A stretch of 64,000 nt of DNA from NCBI RefSeq assembly GCF_014647655.1, contig NZ_BMPP01000015.1, forward strand, positions 51,441 to 115,440, read 5' to 3'. The stretch comes from Deinococcus malanensis. GTDB taxonomy: Bacteria; Deinococcota; Deinococci; Deinococcales; Deinococcaceae. The notes below the pieces were generated by a model. The model did not search any database. It had not been told where the DNA came from and was given only the letters and a program-made list of their open reading frames with translations. The position numbers were made by a program, and so were the translations under genes. Below are positions 1-10,700 of this stretch, one piece after another (position 1 is the first letter of the stretch; every line of letters starts with the position of its first letter).

Positions 1-135
1 CTCCAGCCGCAATTGGGCATTCCCAGCCTGTATTTCGTGACGCACGTCGACAGTGACCAGCAGCCCCTCACCGACGAGGACTATGACCTGGTGCGCGAGA
101 CCTGGGCAGCGTGGTCCACCCGGAGCGCTCAGTGA
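1..135 (+). CDS. 3' end of an unrecognised protein (partial)
   Basis: An open frame enters the window at base 1 and ends with TGA at 133-135, giving the last 44 residues of a protein. Its stop overlaps the GTG start of the GH38 gene by 4 bp (GTGA), the same junction type used throughout this operon, so I take it as the upstream operon member. The visible residues (for example the stretch TDEDYDLVRETW) do not let me name a family. Its function cannot be inferred from what is shown. Confidence 0.6.
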   Translation, partial: LQPQLGIPSLYFVTHVDSDQQPLTDEDYDLVRETWAAWSTRSAQ

Positions 136-2993
136 CGACCGTTCCGCGTCCCGTCACCGTGCACGTGTACCATCACACCCACTGGGACCGGGAATGGTGG
201 AGCACCCGTGAGCGCTTCCGGTTCCGGCTGGTGCATACCGTCGATGCGATTCTCGATGCTTTGGCCGCCGGGCCGGACCTGGCCTCGTTCGTCCTCGACG
301 GGCAGACCCTGGTCCTGAAGGACTACCTGCAGGTCCGGCCCGGTCGTCGGGACGAACTGATTCGCCAGATCCGGGACGGGCGTCTATTCGTCGGCCCCTG
401 GCACATCCTGCCCGACGAGTTTCTGGTCAGCGGAGAAGCCACCCTGCGCAATCTGTGGCTTGGCGAGCGAACCGCCCGTGACCTGGGCGTGGAAGTCAGC
501 CGCGTCGGCTACCTGCCCGACCAGTTTGGGCACATTGCGCAGATGCCCCAGTTGCTCCGTGGATTTGGCATCGACAGTGCCGTGGTCTGGCGGGGGTTCG
601 GCGGCCCTCCGATGGGCGTCGAGGCCGGCGCAGCCGAGGTCGGGCTCAACCGGTACCTGTACCCGCGGGCCCGTGACAACCGGTTTCCCCCACACATACA
701 CAGCGAATTCTGGTGGGAGGCGCCCGACGGAACCCGCGTGCTGGGGGTGTTCCTGCCCCTGGAGTACTACCAGAGCCACTACAAGGTCTTTCCTGACGAC
801 GCCGCACTGACCGAGGACCAGACCATCGGGCGGGCCCGCCGGACCAGCGCGTACCTGCGCAGCTACGCCGTGACGGACGTGCTTCTGGAGCCGATGGGCG
901 GGGATCACCTGCCGGTCGATCCCCGGCTGCCCGGGCTGCTTCGGGAGCTCAACGGCGCCCTGGCCGACGAGGGGGTCACCTACCGCATCAGTACGCTTGA
1001 CGCCTTTGTGCAGGAGGTCCAGGCTCAGCAGGACCGGGTACAGGTGGTCTGGCAGGGTGAAGGCCGCGCGTTCGGGCGCAAGGCGCACCTGCTGCCCGGC
1101 GTGCTCAGTGCCCGGCTGTACCTCAAGCAGCGCAACGCCCGCGCCCAGACGGCGCTCGAACGGTACGCCGAGCCCCTGCAGGCCCTGCACTGGCTGCTGG
1201 GTGAACAGTACGAGGCCGACTACCTGTGGACCGCCTGGGAGCGCCTGATCGAGAATCACCCGCACGACAGCATCTGTGGTTGTTCGATCGACCAGGTGCA
1301 CCGCGAGATGATCACCCGTTTCGACGAGGCGCAGCAGATGGCCGACCTGCTGGCCGAGGATGCCCACGGGTCCATTGCCACGCGGGTGGACCCGGCCTTT
1401 GCCGAGGGCGGCGAGGTGGTCACGGTCTTCAACCCGCTCAACTGGCCGCGCACCGACGAAGTTCGCGTGCTGATGAATCCTCACCTGAACATCACTCCGC
1501 TTCACTGGATGCTGATTGATCATCTGGGTCAGGAGTGCCCCTTCCAGATCCGCACGGTGGGCAGCGACGTCGAAAAGACCGAAGCCTTCTCCTGGCTGAG
1601 CCTGAGTCCTGGCCGCACGCACGATGCCAATGAATTCATAGAGGTGACGTTTGTTGCCCAGGACGTGCCCGGCCTGGGCTACCGGTCGTATGCCCTGCGC
1701 CGCCGCAAGCAGCCGCTGGGCTCAGCGCTGGTGCGGCCCTATCAGGTGCTGGGCGATGTGGCCCTGAATAAGGGTGCCCTTGCCGTCAGCACGCTGGCCG
1801 TAGGACCCGGAACGCTTGAGAACGAGTTCCTGCGCGTCACGGTCAACCCGGACAACGGCAGCCTCGACCTGCTCGACAAGTCCACCGGGCACTCTTACAC
1901 CGGCCTGAACAGCTTCGACAACGGCGGCGACAACGGAGACACCTACAATTACGCCTGGCCGCTGGGTGATCAGGTGTTTCACACCGGGCAGGTTCAGGCG
2001 CATCTGTCCTGGGTGGAGGTCGGCCCGGCCCGCGCCACCCTGCGCGTCACATGGTGCTGGACGCTGCCCGAGGGCCTGAGCGAGGACCGCCAGAGCCGCA
2101 GCACCCGCCATGTACCGTTTGTGCTGCACAGCGACGTCACCCTTCTTCCCGGCGTGCGCCGGGTGGACATCCGCACGCATTTCGACAACACGGCGCGCGA
2201 CCACCGGCTGCGCGCCCGCTTCCCCCTGGGCGCACCGGTCACGGTATCCAGCGCCGAAACGCAGTTCGGCGTCGTGGACCGCCCGGTAACGCTGCCCGCA
2301 GATCAGCGCGGTAGCAGTGAACCGGCCGTGCATGAGCACCCCCAGTTGAACTTTGCCAGCCTCAGCGACGGCACGCGTGGACTGACCGTGCTGAACCGCG
2401 GCCTGCCGGAATTCAGCGCCGCCGAGGACGGTATCCTGTCACTGACCGTGCTGCGCGCCGTGGGCTGGCTGTCTCGTGAGGACTTCCTGACCCGGGTGGG
2501 CGGCGCTGGACCAACCACTCCCACGCCCGAAGCGCAGATGCTGGGGCCAGTGACGGCCGAGTACAGCCTGGTGCCGCACGCCGGCACCTGGGCCGAAGCA
2601 GACACCTGGCGCGACGCGCACAGCTTCAACGCCCCACTGCACGCTGCCACGCAGACCAGTCAGATCGTGCCGTTGCGCAACCGCCACCGCGACCGGCCCG
2701 CCACGCTGCCGCCAGCGCGCAGCTTCATCGAGGTCACCGGACGCGTTCTGGTCACCGCGGTGAAACGCGCCGAGGACCGTAACGCGCTGATTGTCCGCTT
2801 CGTCAACCAGACCCCCGACCCACAGGTTGCACGCGTCCGCGTGGCGGTCGGCATGACGGGTGCCCGGCGTGCGAACCTGCGCGAACACCCCCAGGAAGAC
2901 ATAGACGTGACCGACGGCATGGTGGAGCTCACCGTTCGTCCCTGGGAAATCGTAACCCTCGAACTTGACGTGGCAATGGAGACTCACGCATGA
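132..2993 (+). CDS. GH38 alpha-mannosidase
   Basis: Retaining, zinc-dependent glycoside hydrolase family 38 enzyme expected to release alpha-linked mannose from oligosaccharides. The N-terminal catalytic barrel starts at once with HTHWDREW (H17 and D19 as zinc ligands), the nucleophile motif PDQFGH follows (D130), and the last zinc ligand lies in HPHDSICGC (H378). The long C-terminal part (about residues 450-953) is the beta-rich GH38 region. Length (953 aa) fits MngB-type bacterial members. An in-frame GTG at 111 exists, but GTG at 132 overlaps the previous stop by 4 bp and sits just before the conserved domain, so I choose it. No signal peptide is visible, so it acts in the cytoplasm on imported substrate. 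A mannosylglycerate hydrolase activity is possible; the beta-mannosidase and GlcNAcase neighbours favour a glycan substrate. Confidence 0.93.
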   Translation: MTTVPRPVTVHVYHHTHWDREWWSTRERFRFRLVHTVDAILDALAAGPDLASFVLDGQTLVLKDYLQVRPGRRDELIRQIRDGRLFVGPWHILPDEFLVSGEATLRNLWLGERTARDLGVEVSRVGYLPDQFGHIAQMPQLLRGFGIDSAVVWRGFGGPPMGVEAGAAEVGLNRYLYPRARDNRFPPHIHSEFWWEAPDGTRVLGVFLPLEYYQSHYKVFPDDAALTEDQTIGRARRTSAYLRSYAVTDVLLEPMGGDHLPVDPRLPGLLRELNGALADEGVTYRISTLDAFVQEVQAQQDRVQVVWQGEGRAFGRKAHLLPGVLSARLYLKQRNARAQTALERYAEPLQALHWLLGEQYEADYLWTAWERLIENHPHDSICGCSIDQVHREMITRFDEAQQMADLLAEDAHGSIATRVDPAFAEGGEVVTVFNPLNWPRTDEVRVLMNPHLNITPLHWMLIDHLGQECPFQIRTVGSDVEKTEAFSWLSLSPGRTHDANEFIEVTFVAQDVPGLGYRSYALRRRKQPLGSALVRPYQVLGDVALNKGALAVSTLAVGPGTLENEFLRVTVNPDNGSLDLLDKSTGHSYTGLNSFDNGGDNGDTYNYAWPLGDQVFHTGQVQAHLSWVEVGPARATLRVTWCWTLPEGLSEDRQSRSTRHVPFVLHSDVTLLPGVRRVDIRTHFDNTARDHRLRARFPLGAPVTVSSAETQFGVVDRPVTLPADQRGSSEPAVHEHPQLNFASLSDGTRGLTVLNRGLPEFSAAEDGILSLTVLRAVGWLSREDFLTRVGGAGPTTPTPEAQMLGPVTAEYSLVPHAGTWAEADTWRDAHSFNAPLHAATQTSQIVPLRNRHRDRPATLPPARSFIEVTGRVLVTAVKRAEDRNALIVRFVNQTPDPQVARVRVAVGMTGARRANLREHPQEDIDVTDGMVELTVRPWEIVTLELDVAMETHA

Positions 2994-3640
2994 AAACCCT
3001 GGCCCTGATCCATACCACCCCCGTGACCGTGAGCGCCATGAAGGCCCTGGCCGCTGAGCGCGCGCCGGGAGTACGCATCATCAACCTTCTCGACGATAGC
3101 CTGCTTCCGGACGTGATGCAGGCCGGGCAGCCCACCACGGACGTGACCGGCCGCCTGCGCGCCTACGCGAATGCCGCCGTGAATGCCGGTGCGGACGTGG
3201 TGATGTGCTGCTGCTCGTCGGTCGGCGGGGCAGTCGATGACCTCCGGGCCGAGCTGCCGGTCCCGTTCCTCCGCATAGACGAACCTATGGCCAGACAGGC
3301 CGTGCAGCTGGGCGAGCGGGTTGGCGTCATTGCCACCGTCGGTTCCACGCTGGAACCTACCGCCCGCCTGATCGAGCGCGCGGCAGCGGACGCGGGCAAA
3401 GCCGCCGAGGTCGAGCGGGTGCTGGTCGAAGGTGCCTACGACGCCCTGATGGCCGGGCAGCCGGAGCAGCACGACGCTCTGGTCAGCGCTGCATTGCAGG
3501 GGCTCGCACAGCGTACCGACGTGGTGGTTCTTGCGCAGGCCAGCATGGCGCGCCTGATTCCCGGACTCGGCGAGACCCGCACGCCCATCCTGAGCAGCCC
3601 GGACAGCGGGCTGACACGTGCCCTGGAGGCCCTGCAATGA
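2990..3640 (+). CDS. Asp/Glu racemase superfamily protein
   Basis: A 216-residue two-lobed protein of the aspartate/glutamate/hydantoin racemase superfamily. The first catalytic cysteine region is seen as VMCCCSSVGG (about residues 67-76), preceded by a family-typical N-terminal strand KTLALIHTTP. The place where classical racemases carry their second cysteine reads VVVLAQASMARL, with no cysteine, so a two-base racemase mechanism is doubtful and the true reaction is unknown. It overlaps both neighbours by 4 bp (ATGA), between the alpha-mannosidase and the aldolase genes, which suggests it acts on a sugar-derived acid or ketone rather than on amino acids. That is inference only. Confidence 0.8.
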   Translation: MKTLALIHTTPVTVSAMKALAAERAPGVRIINLLDDSLLPDVMQAGQPTTDVTGRLRAYANAAVNAGADVVMCCCSSVGGAVDDLRAELPVPFLRIDEPMARQAVQLGERVGVIATVGSTLEPTARLIERAAADAGKAAEVERVLVEGAYDALMAGQPEQHDALVSAALQGLAQRTDVVVLAQASMARLIPGLGETRTPILSSPDSGLTRALEALQ

Positions 3641-4557
3641 AACTTCCTCATGCCCTGACCCTGGCCGAAATGCTGCCCGCCGCTCAACGGGACGGATACG
3701 CCGTAGCGGCGTTCAGCGCTCGCTACCGCGCCTGTGTCCGGCCTGTGCTGCAGGCCGCCGTGGACCTGCGCAGCCCGGTCATTATCGAGATCAGCCAGCG
3801 TGAACTTGGCTGGTTCGGGTTAACGCCCCGCGACTTCCGGGACGCCGTAGAGCAGGCGGCCTTTGACCTGGGGTCCGACGTTCCGCTGTGCCTGCATCTC
3901 GATCACAGCTGGGAGGATGACGTCATCAGGGCCGCCATCGAGGCAGGATTTACCAGCGTCATGATCGACGCGAGCGCCCAGCCGTTCGAGGACAACGTCC
4001 GCCAGACACGGGAAATCGTGACCTACGCTCACGAGCGCGGGGTCAGTGTCGAAGCGGAGCTCGGCCGGCTCACCACCACCGACAAACTGGAAACCGAAGG
4101 GGACGAGGCGCTCTACACCGTGCCGGAAGAAGCCGCCGAGTTCGTCGAGCGCACCGGCTGCGACGTCCTGGCCGTCTCCATCGGGACCGCGCACGGCGTC
4201 TATCCGGTCACGAATCCGAAAATCGACTTCGACCGCCTGGCCGCGATCCGCCGCCTGCTTCCAGAGACCCTGCTGGTCCTGCACGGGGGCAGCGGCCTGC
4301 CGGCCGAGACAGTGCACCGGGCCATCGAGCTGCCCGGCGGCGGCATCAGCAAGATGAACATCGCCACCGACCTGGAAAACGCTCTGCTGGCTGCCATGGG
4401 TGGCCTCGGGCGCATGACCAGTGCCGAGCTCGACGCTCAGGACCCGGCGCTGCTGGCACGCGGGCTGAGCGCGGTGAACGCCGAGGCCCGTGACAAGATC
4501 CTCAACTTTGTGCGTTCTGCGGGGCGCGCCGATTCCCTGACACCCCACCTCTCCTGA
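3637..4557 (+). CDS. class II fructose-bisphosphate aldolase family protein (GatY/KbaY-like)
   Basis: Zinc-dependent class II aldolase, 306 aa, which should cleave or form a ketose (bis)phosphate with dihydroxyacetone phosphate as one partner. Visible residues: catalytic Asp and zinc His in HLDHSW (D89, H90), zinc His in GTAHGVYP (H186), and zinc His in LHGGSG (H216). The C-terminal phosphate-binding stretch is KMNIATDLENA. The pattern and length agree with tagatose/fructose bisphosphate aldolases; the exact sugar cannot be read from sequence. The start overlaps the preceding gene by 4 bp and the beta-mannosidase follows after 4 bp. It probably feeds the phosphorylated products of this operon into lower glycolysis. 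Confidence 0.88.
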   Translation: MKLPHALTLAEMLPAAQRDGYAVAAFSARYRACVRPVLQAAVDLRSPVIIEISQRELGWFGLTPRDFRDAVEQAAFDLGSDVPLCLHLDHSWEDDVIRAAIEAGFTSVMIDASAQPFEDNVRQTREIVTYAHERGVSVEAELGRLTTTDKLETEGDEALYTVPEEAAEFVERTGCDVLAVSIGTAHGVYPVTNPKIDFDRLAAIRRLLPETLLVLHGGSGLPAETVHRAIELPGGGISKMNIATDLENALLAAMGGLGRMTSAELDAQDPALLARGLSAVNAEARDKILNFVRSAGRADSLTPHLS

Positions 4558-4561
4558 CCCC

Positions 4562-7084
4562 ATGACCGACCCCCGCCCCGAGCCCGTCTCGCTGAGCAGC
4601 AGCCCATTTCTCCAGAGCCTTGGGGGCAGCTGGCAACTGACTTCATCGGTCAGCGAGGCGTGGCGATTCCGCAGGCTGCACAAAGAGACCTCGCAGCCCG
4701 TGGGCGCGTTCGCGCGCACAAATTGGATTCCGGCGCGGGTGCCCGGTAGTGTGCACGACGATCTGATCCGGGCTGGCCTGATCACCGATCCCAACTTTGG
4801 ACTTTCCAGCCTGGACGCCGAATGGGTCAGTGCGCGGCAATGGGTCTACCGACGTACCTTCCGGGTTGAACTGCCGCCTGGCACGCGCCTGTTCCTGTGT
4901 TTCGGCGGAGTGGACTACAGCGCCGACGTGTACCTGAAAGGCCAGCAACTCGGCAGTCTGGCCGGCACCCACACGCCCGGGCGCTTCGACGTGAGCGGCC
5001 TCGACCGTGAGACGGACCACCTGCTGGTCGTGGTACTGCATGAACCCCCACCGGAGGCTGGGCAACTGGGCCGCACCAGCCAGACAGGCACGCTCAAGCC
5101 GCGAAGCGGCTACTGGTGGGACTTTGGTACGCGTCTGGTTCATGTGGGGCTATGGCGCGACGTGAGCTTGCAGACAGATGCAGGAACAGCTGTGCTGGAC
5201 GCCTTCCCCCGTGTCACCCTGACGGAGGACCACGCCCAGGCTGAAGTGCAGGTGGAAGTCGAACTCGACGGAGACCTCGGTCTTCCCGTCACGGCAGAGC
5301 TGATTCATCCGGACGGACGCCGGGAGATCACCGCAGGCGTGAGGCCGGTGTTCATGCTGACCGCACCAGCGCTGTGGTGGCCGGCGGCCATGGGGGCACA
5401 GCCGCTCTATACCCTGCGCGCGTGGGTGCCGGGCAGTGCCCCGGTCGAGCGGACATTCGGGGTTCGGCGCGCGGCGCTGGTGCGTAACGACGCCTCCCGT
5501 GCCCGCGGCGCGCTGCCGTATACGCTGGAAATCAACGGGCAGCCGATGTACGTCCGAGGGTTTAACGTGGTTCCCAGCGACCTGATTGCAGGCCGTGACG
5601 GCGTTCCCGAGCGTGAGCGTGCCCTTGTAGGGTACGCGCTGGACGCTCACGCGAACCTGCTGCGTTTCAATGGAGTCGGACCCATTGCTTCTTCTGCCGT
5701 GCTGGACGAGTGTGACCGGTGCGGGTTGCTGGTCTGGCAGGAGATGCCCCTGACCTCCAGCGGAACCGACAATGTTCCGCCGCGCGGCGAAGCGTTCCTG
5801 GCCAATCTGGAGCGTGACCTGCCCGCCCTCGTGCGGGCGGTGCGTCATCACCCCAGCGTCGTGCTGCTTTGTGCGGGCAACGAGCTCACCGATGAACATC
5901 ATGTCCCGGTGAACGGGTCAGACCCCACCGTGGCGCGGATCCGGACCATTGTTGATCATCTCGACGGCACCCGGCCGTTCCTGCCGACCTCGCCCAGCGG
6001 GCCCGAATACGACCTCAGCACCGACACAGCCAGCCAACGCCCGCAGGACCTGCATGACGTTCACGGCCCATGGCATTACCGCGGCGCGGTGGACAGTTAC
6101 CTTCCACACACCCTCAACCGCTCTCTGGCCCACAGCGAGTTCGGCTGTCAGGCCGCCTCGCGCGAGTCCACCCTGCGCCGGTACCTCACGTCCGGGCCGC
6201 TGTGGCCCATGGACGACCGCAATCCGCAGGTGGTGCATCACGGCGAGTGGTGGCTGATGCATCACCGTATCGAGGAAGTCTACGGTCCGGTCGAGGATGT
6301 CAGCCGGTACGTGCTGCTGACCCAGGCAGCCCAGGGGGACGTGCTGCGCCACGCGCTGGGCTGCAACCGTGCGCGGCGCGACGAGTGCAGCCTGGCGCTG
6401 GTGTGGCAGCTCAATGAACCCTGGCCGAATGCCCATAACACCAGCGTGATCGACTACGACCTGAAGCCGAAACTGGCGTACTACCGCTGCCGGGAGGCCA
6501 ACGCACCGGTCGCCATTCACCTGGGCCTGCCGGCTCCGGTGGGGGAGGGGAGCCTGACGGCCTGTCCTCAGGTGCTGGCCGACCGGCCGGGGGCTGGTCA
6601 GCTGGCCGTCTCGCTCCGTACCGTGACAGGCATGACCCTGCTTGACGACCGCTCTACAGTGTCCTGGCCTGCGCCCGGCCGGCCCATCGACCTTCCCCTT
6701 CCCGAGGACCCCTGCCTGCTGCGGGCCGAACTCCACAGCGCAGACGGGAAGGTACTTGCCCGTGCCGAGCAGTGGATTGCGCGCCATGTCCCGCAGCCTT
6801 TTGCGACGCTGGCCAGGCTGCCTCAGACCACGCTGGAGGCGCATCAGGTCGCTGCGGGTCTGGTGGTTCGGAACACCGGAGACTGGGCCGCGCCCTGGAT
6901 CAGCCTCGAGGCGGCCATGGGTGTCAGGGAGAAGTTCAGTGACAACGGCTTTGCGCTGTTGCCAGGGGAGCACCGCGTGGTGCAGGCTGCGCTGCACGTA
7001 CCCGACGCCGGCTCCGTCCCTGTCGGGATGACGCTGCGGTCCCTCAACGCTCCGCCGGTCACCCTGGACTGGAGCGGCGCATGA
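4562..7084 (+). CDS. GH2 beta-mannosidase
   Basis: Retaining glycoside hydrolase of family 2, beta-mannosidase type, 840 aa. Order of domains: N-terminal jelly-roll sugar-binding domain (about 15-190), immunoglobulin-like domain (about 200-300), then the TIM barrel. The acid/base is the glutamate in CAGNELTDE (E441) and the nucleophile the glutamate in HSEFGCQA (E526); CGLLVWQEMPL is also typical of the beta-mannosidase branch. There is no signal peptide, so it is cytoplasmic. It would split the Man-beta-1,4 bond, for example Man-beta-1,4-GlcNAc or manno-oligosaccharides. The ATG lies 4 bp after the aldolase stop, and the 3' end overlaps the DUF624 gene by 4 bp, so translation is probably coupled. 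Confidence 0.92.
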   Translation: MTDPRPEPVSLSSSPFLQSLGGSWQLTSSVSEAWRFRRLHKETSQPVGAFARTNWIPARVPGSVHDDLIRAGLITDPNFGLSSLDAEWVSARQWVYRRTFRVELPPGTRLFLCFGGVDYSADVYLKGQQLGSLAGTHTPGRFDVSGLDRETDHLLVVVLHEPPPEAGQLGRTSQTGTLKPRSGYWWDFGTRLVHVGLWRDVSLQTDAGTAVLDAFPRVTLTEDHAQAEVQVEVELDGDLGLPVTAELIHPDGRREITAGVRPVFMLTAPALWWPAAMGAQPLYTLRAWVPGSAPVERTFGVRRAALVRNDASRARGALPYTLEINGQPMYVRGFNVVPSDLIAGRDGVPERERALVGYALDAHANLLRFNGVGPIASSAVLDECDRCGLLVWQEMPLTSSGTDNVPPRGEAFLANLERDLPALVRAVRHHPSVVLLCAGNELTDEHHVPVNGSDPTVARIRTIVDHLDGTRPFLPTSPSGPEYDLSTDTASQRPQDLHDVHGPWHYRGAVDSYLPHTLNRSLAHSEFGCQAASRESTLRRYLTSGPLWPMDDRNPQVVHHGEWWLMHHRIEEVYGPVEDVSRYVLLTQAAQGDVLRHALGCNRARRDECSLALVWQLNEPWPNAHNTSVIDYDLKPKLAYYRCREANAPVAIHLGLPAPVGEGSLTACPQVLADRPGAGQLAVSLRTVTGMTLLDDRSTVSWPAPGRPIDLPLPEDPCLLRAELHSADGKVLARAEQWIARHVPQPFATLARLPQTTLEAHQVAAGLVVRNTGDWAAPWISLEAAMGVREKFSDNGFALLPGEHRVVQAALHVPDAGSVPVGMTLRSLNAPPVTLDWSGA

Positions 7085-7734
7085 GACTGCCGCGTGCGTA
7101 CCGGGAGGGCGGGCTGCTGGTCTGGCGTCACCTGATTCCCCTGGTGTGGCTCAACCTGATCTGGATTTCCCTGTCGTGGACCGTCATCCTGTCTGGGCCC
7201 GCCACCCTGGCCGCGTACGCGCTGATCGCCCGGATGCGCGAGGATCAGGACCCGGACCTGCGGCAGTTTCCTGCGCTGCTGCGCATCAACCTGCTTCCAG
7301 GAACGTTGTGGCTGCTGACGGCTCTGCTGTTTGCCTTCCTGATGTACAGCAACCTGGTGTACTGGCTCCGGGCGCTGGAGCCCTTTGGTGACTCGGTCGT
7401 CTCGTTGATGGCAGTGTACCTCACCTGGCTGTTTATCGCCCTACAGCCCTACCTGCTCGAGGCCCTCAGCGTCGAGCGCCTGCCTTACGGCGCAGCCTGG
7501 CGCTCGGCCCTGATGGGGCTGGCCAGGGAACCGGTCTCTGCCCACCTGTATGTCGTGATTCCCGTGTTGCTGGGGGTGATCAGCTTCTTTACGCGCACCC
7601 TGGCGCTGGTCGTCCTAGTGAGCCTCGCGCTGGCTTTTGCCGCCACGCAGGTCCGCCCCTTGGTCGAGTACACCCCACCTCCCGAATCTGCCGAAGACGA
7701 CCCCGACCTTCCCGAACCGTCCTCATCCGCCTGA
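7081..7734 (+). CDS. YesL-like DUF624 membrane protein
   Basis: Integral membrane protein of 217 aa with about five or six hydrophobic segments: near residues 17-45 (HLIPLVWLNLIWISLSW), 70-95, 105-130 and 155-190, ending in an acidic Pro-rich tail. The pattern and the segment SGPATLAAYALIARM match the DUF624/YesL family. Members of this family are often encoded beside carbohydrate ABC permeases and GH genes in Firmicutes; their molecular role is unknown. Here it is the only membrane protein in the operon part we can see. It may assist uptake by a transporter encoded upstream of the window, which is inference. Start ATG overlaps the beta-mannosidase stop (ATGA). Confidence 0.8.
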   Translation: MRLPRAYREGGLLVWRHLIPLVWLNLIWISLSWTVILSGPATLAAYALIARMREDQDPDLRQFPALLRINLLPGTLWLLTALLFAFLMYSNLVYWLRALEPFGDSVVSLMAVYLTWLFIALQPYLLEALSVERLPYGAAWRSALMGLAREPVSAHLYVVIPVLLGVISFFTRTLALVVLVSLALAFAATQVRPLVEYTPPPESAEDDPDLPEPSSSA

Positions 7735-7772
7735 AACAGGCTTGCTGCCCGCACCCCTTCACGGAGGCTTAC

Positions 7773-10700
7773 ATGTCCCCCCCTACGACGTCCACAACCA
7801 CCCTCTGGCGTATCGGCCTGGAAGATGGACCCTGCCGGGAGATGCCCGACAACTACAAGGCGCCCATGGCGTACCCGGACGTGGAATGGACCGTGGGAGC
7901 ACCGGACAACGTGTGGCCCCTGTATCAGGCCAGTGAGGCCGATCCTGAAGCCGGCTACGGTGCGCAGATGCGCCGGATCCATTTTGACCTGGAGGCGGTG
8001 GACGCCCCGGCCTATGAGCTCGTGATCGACTATCTGGTGATCGCGCCGCGGGTGCCGCACCTGCGGCTGGACCTCGGAGGCGTGTCCGGTACGGTGTTCC
8101 TGAGTCCGGCTCCTTCCACGAGCGGCGAAATCCGGTTGCTCTCCGGGCTGCACACGACCCTGTACGCTGACGGCCGCGCCCACGTGACCCTGCCGGCGCG
8201 GCTGCTTCGCCCCGGGCGCAACACGCTGACACTCACGGCAGTCGACGGCGGCGCGGTCGTCATGATCCCGAACCCCGAACAGGTCAAACGACTGGACCGC
8301 ATGGCCAACGGGGCCGGCGTGATCTACCAGCACATTGCGCTTAGGGCGTTGCCGGAAGTGCCCTCGCCCAGCCTGACGCTCGGCACCTCCGTGCTGTACC
8401 GCGAAGTGGGCGGCGTGATGCAGACGCGGGTGGACGGCGTTCTGCACAGGCCCGCTGAAGATGGGCTGACCCTCACTCTTGACGGCCGCTCTCACCATTT
8501 TGAGGTCGGGCCTGCAGCGTTCGGTGATGTCCGCTTCAGCACCTGGATTCCCGACGGTGAAGGAACCGTCGAGTACACCGCCCGGCACCAGGGCCACACC
8601 TGGGGCGGGGTCCTTGAAGGCAAACGCAAGTGGACCGTGTATGTCGCGGCGCACTCCCACACCGACATCGGCTACACCCACCGTCAGGAAGAAGTTGCCG
8701 AACGGCACAGCCGGAACCTCGACGCGGCCATCGCCTTCCTGGACTCAGGACAGGTCAACTTCACCTATCACCTCGACTGCAGTTGGGTTCTGGACGACTA
8801 CCTCAAAACCCGCTCGGCGCCGCAGGTCGCGCGCCTGCGCTCCTGGGTGCAGGCTGGACGCATCAATCTGGTGAGCAACTACGCGGACCTGCTCACCCAG
8901 TTCGCCAGCCTGGAGGACCACATCCGCAATGCCATGGCCAGTGATGAGTTCCTTTCTCCTCTCGGGCGCCGGGCCGAACTGGCCGCGGTGGTGGACGTCG
9001 CTTCACTCAGCGCCAGTTACCCGGACCTCCTGTGCGGTGCGGGCGTGCGGTATCTGGTGCATGCCAACAACCAGGACCGGGGGCCCTTCCGTGTCAACGG
9101 CAACCTGCACCGGTCCAGCCCTTTCTGGTGGGAGGGACCCGCCGGTGGCCGCGCTCTGACCTGGCTCGCGAAGATGTACTGCGAACTTCGTAAGGTGTGC
9201 GGCAGCCCCCCGAACCTCAGCAGCGCCGAACGCGGGCTGTCACTGTGGCTTCAGGAGTTCGACCGGCCGGAGTATGCGCCCGACTGCGTGCTGCTGTACG
9301 GCCAGGAGGCCGACAACACGGACCTCGACCCGCAGCCGCAGGATTTTATCGGCGAGTGGAACGCCACCTACGCCTATCCGCGGCTGGTGCCGGCCGACCC
9401 GGCTGAATTTTTCTGCCGCGCTGAGCAGTTCTCTGATCAACTTCCGGTGCTGCGAGGTGACGGCGGCGCGTACTGGGAAGACGGCGCACTGACCAGCCTG
9501 CGCGAAACGGTTCTGGCGCGTGAAGCGCAGGCGCGGCTCCCGGCGGCAGAGACGCTCGGCACCCTGGCGGCCGTGCACGACCACAGGCTGAGCCTGACTG
9601 GAGACCCTCATGCCGGAGCCTGGCTGGATCTGCTGCTTTACGACGAGCACACCTGGGGTGCCTTCATGAGCGTGACCGACCCGGATGCCCGTCTGACCCG
9701 GGACCAGTGGGCCGTCAAGGCCGCCTTCGCTGAGCGTGCTCACCTCGCCTCCCGCCAGGGCCTGCACGCCGCAGCCAGCCGGCACAGCCTGCAGTGGAAC
9801 ACCCGGGGCCGGGAGGTGGTGGTGTACAACCCGCACAACTGGCCACTCGCGGCGGAGTGCAGCGTGGAGATCGCCAACGATGAGGTGCCCTGTGACCCCG
9901 ACGGTGAGCAGGTGCCCTTCCGGGTGCTTGAGCAGCATCCCAGCCAGCGCGTCGTCGCTTTCTGTGCCGCTGTGCCGGGGCTGTCCTACCGGCGGTTCAC
10001 CCTTCAGCCGCAAACCGTGCCCATCGCGGCCATTACAACCGACGTGACGGACGAATCCAGCGTCGAGCTCCGCAGTGAGCATTACGCGCTCACCTTCGAT
10101 CTGAGGCTCGGGAGGGCCAGCCTTCTGACCGAGCTCCAGAGCGGTGAGCAGCTGCTGGCGGGTGGCGGCGCGGGCGGACTGGTGTATGTGCGCGGCGGGG
10201 AAGACAGCCGGATTCTCAGCAATCAGGCGGACCTGCCCCTGGCCGAGCTTCATGATGACGAGCATTTCGAACTGATCGAGGCCTCACGGACCACCGATTC
10301 TCTGGGGGACACACTGCACCTGCGTGCCCGGGTCCCACAGGGTTCTTTGCAGCTCCGGGTTCACCTGCCAGCCCACGAGAAGCGGGCCGACTTTAATTAC
10401 ACCTATGACAAGGAGGCCGCCACAGCGCGCGAGGCCGCCTATGTCCGTTTCGATCTCGATTTGCCGGACGCCCGGGTGCTGTCGGACTCGCAACTCGGCT
10501 GGACTGACTGGAATACAGACCGGCTGCCGGGCGCCTGCCTGGAGTGGCTGCCCCTGCAGACCGGCATGCTGCTGGAAGGACAGCGCACCAAGGTGCTGGT
10601 CAGCAGTCCGGACATCCCTCTGTTCACTGCCGGGGACATCGTGCGCGGAGCGTGGCCGAAAACGCGCGACATCCGGGGAGGACGGATTTTCGGTTACCTG

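Noticed and set aside
384..1622. Long antisense open frame (412 codons) opposite the GH38 gene
   Set aside because: It is a shadow of GC-rich coding sequence; low-complexity composition, no motif, no start signal. The same applies to 5918-6997, 7485-8708, 21683-22975 and 54805-56064 on the minus strand.
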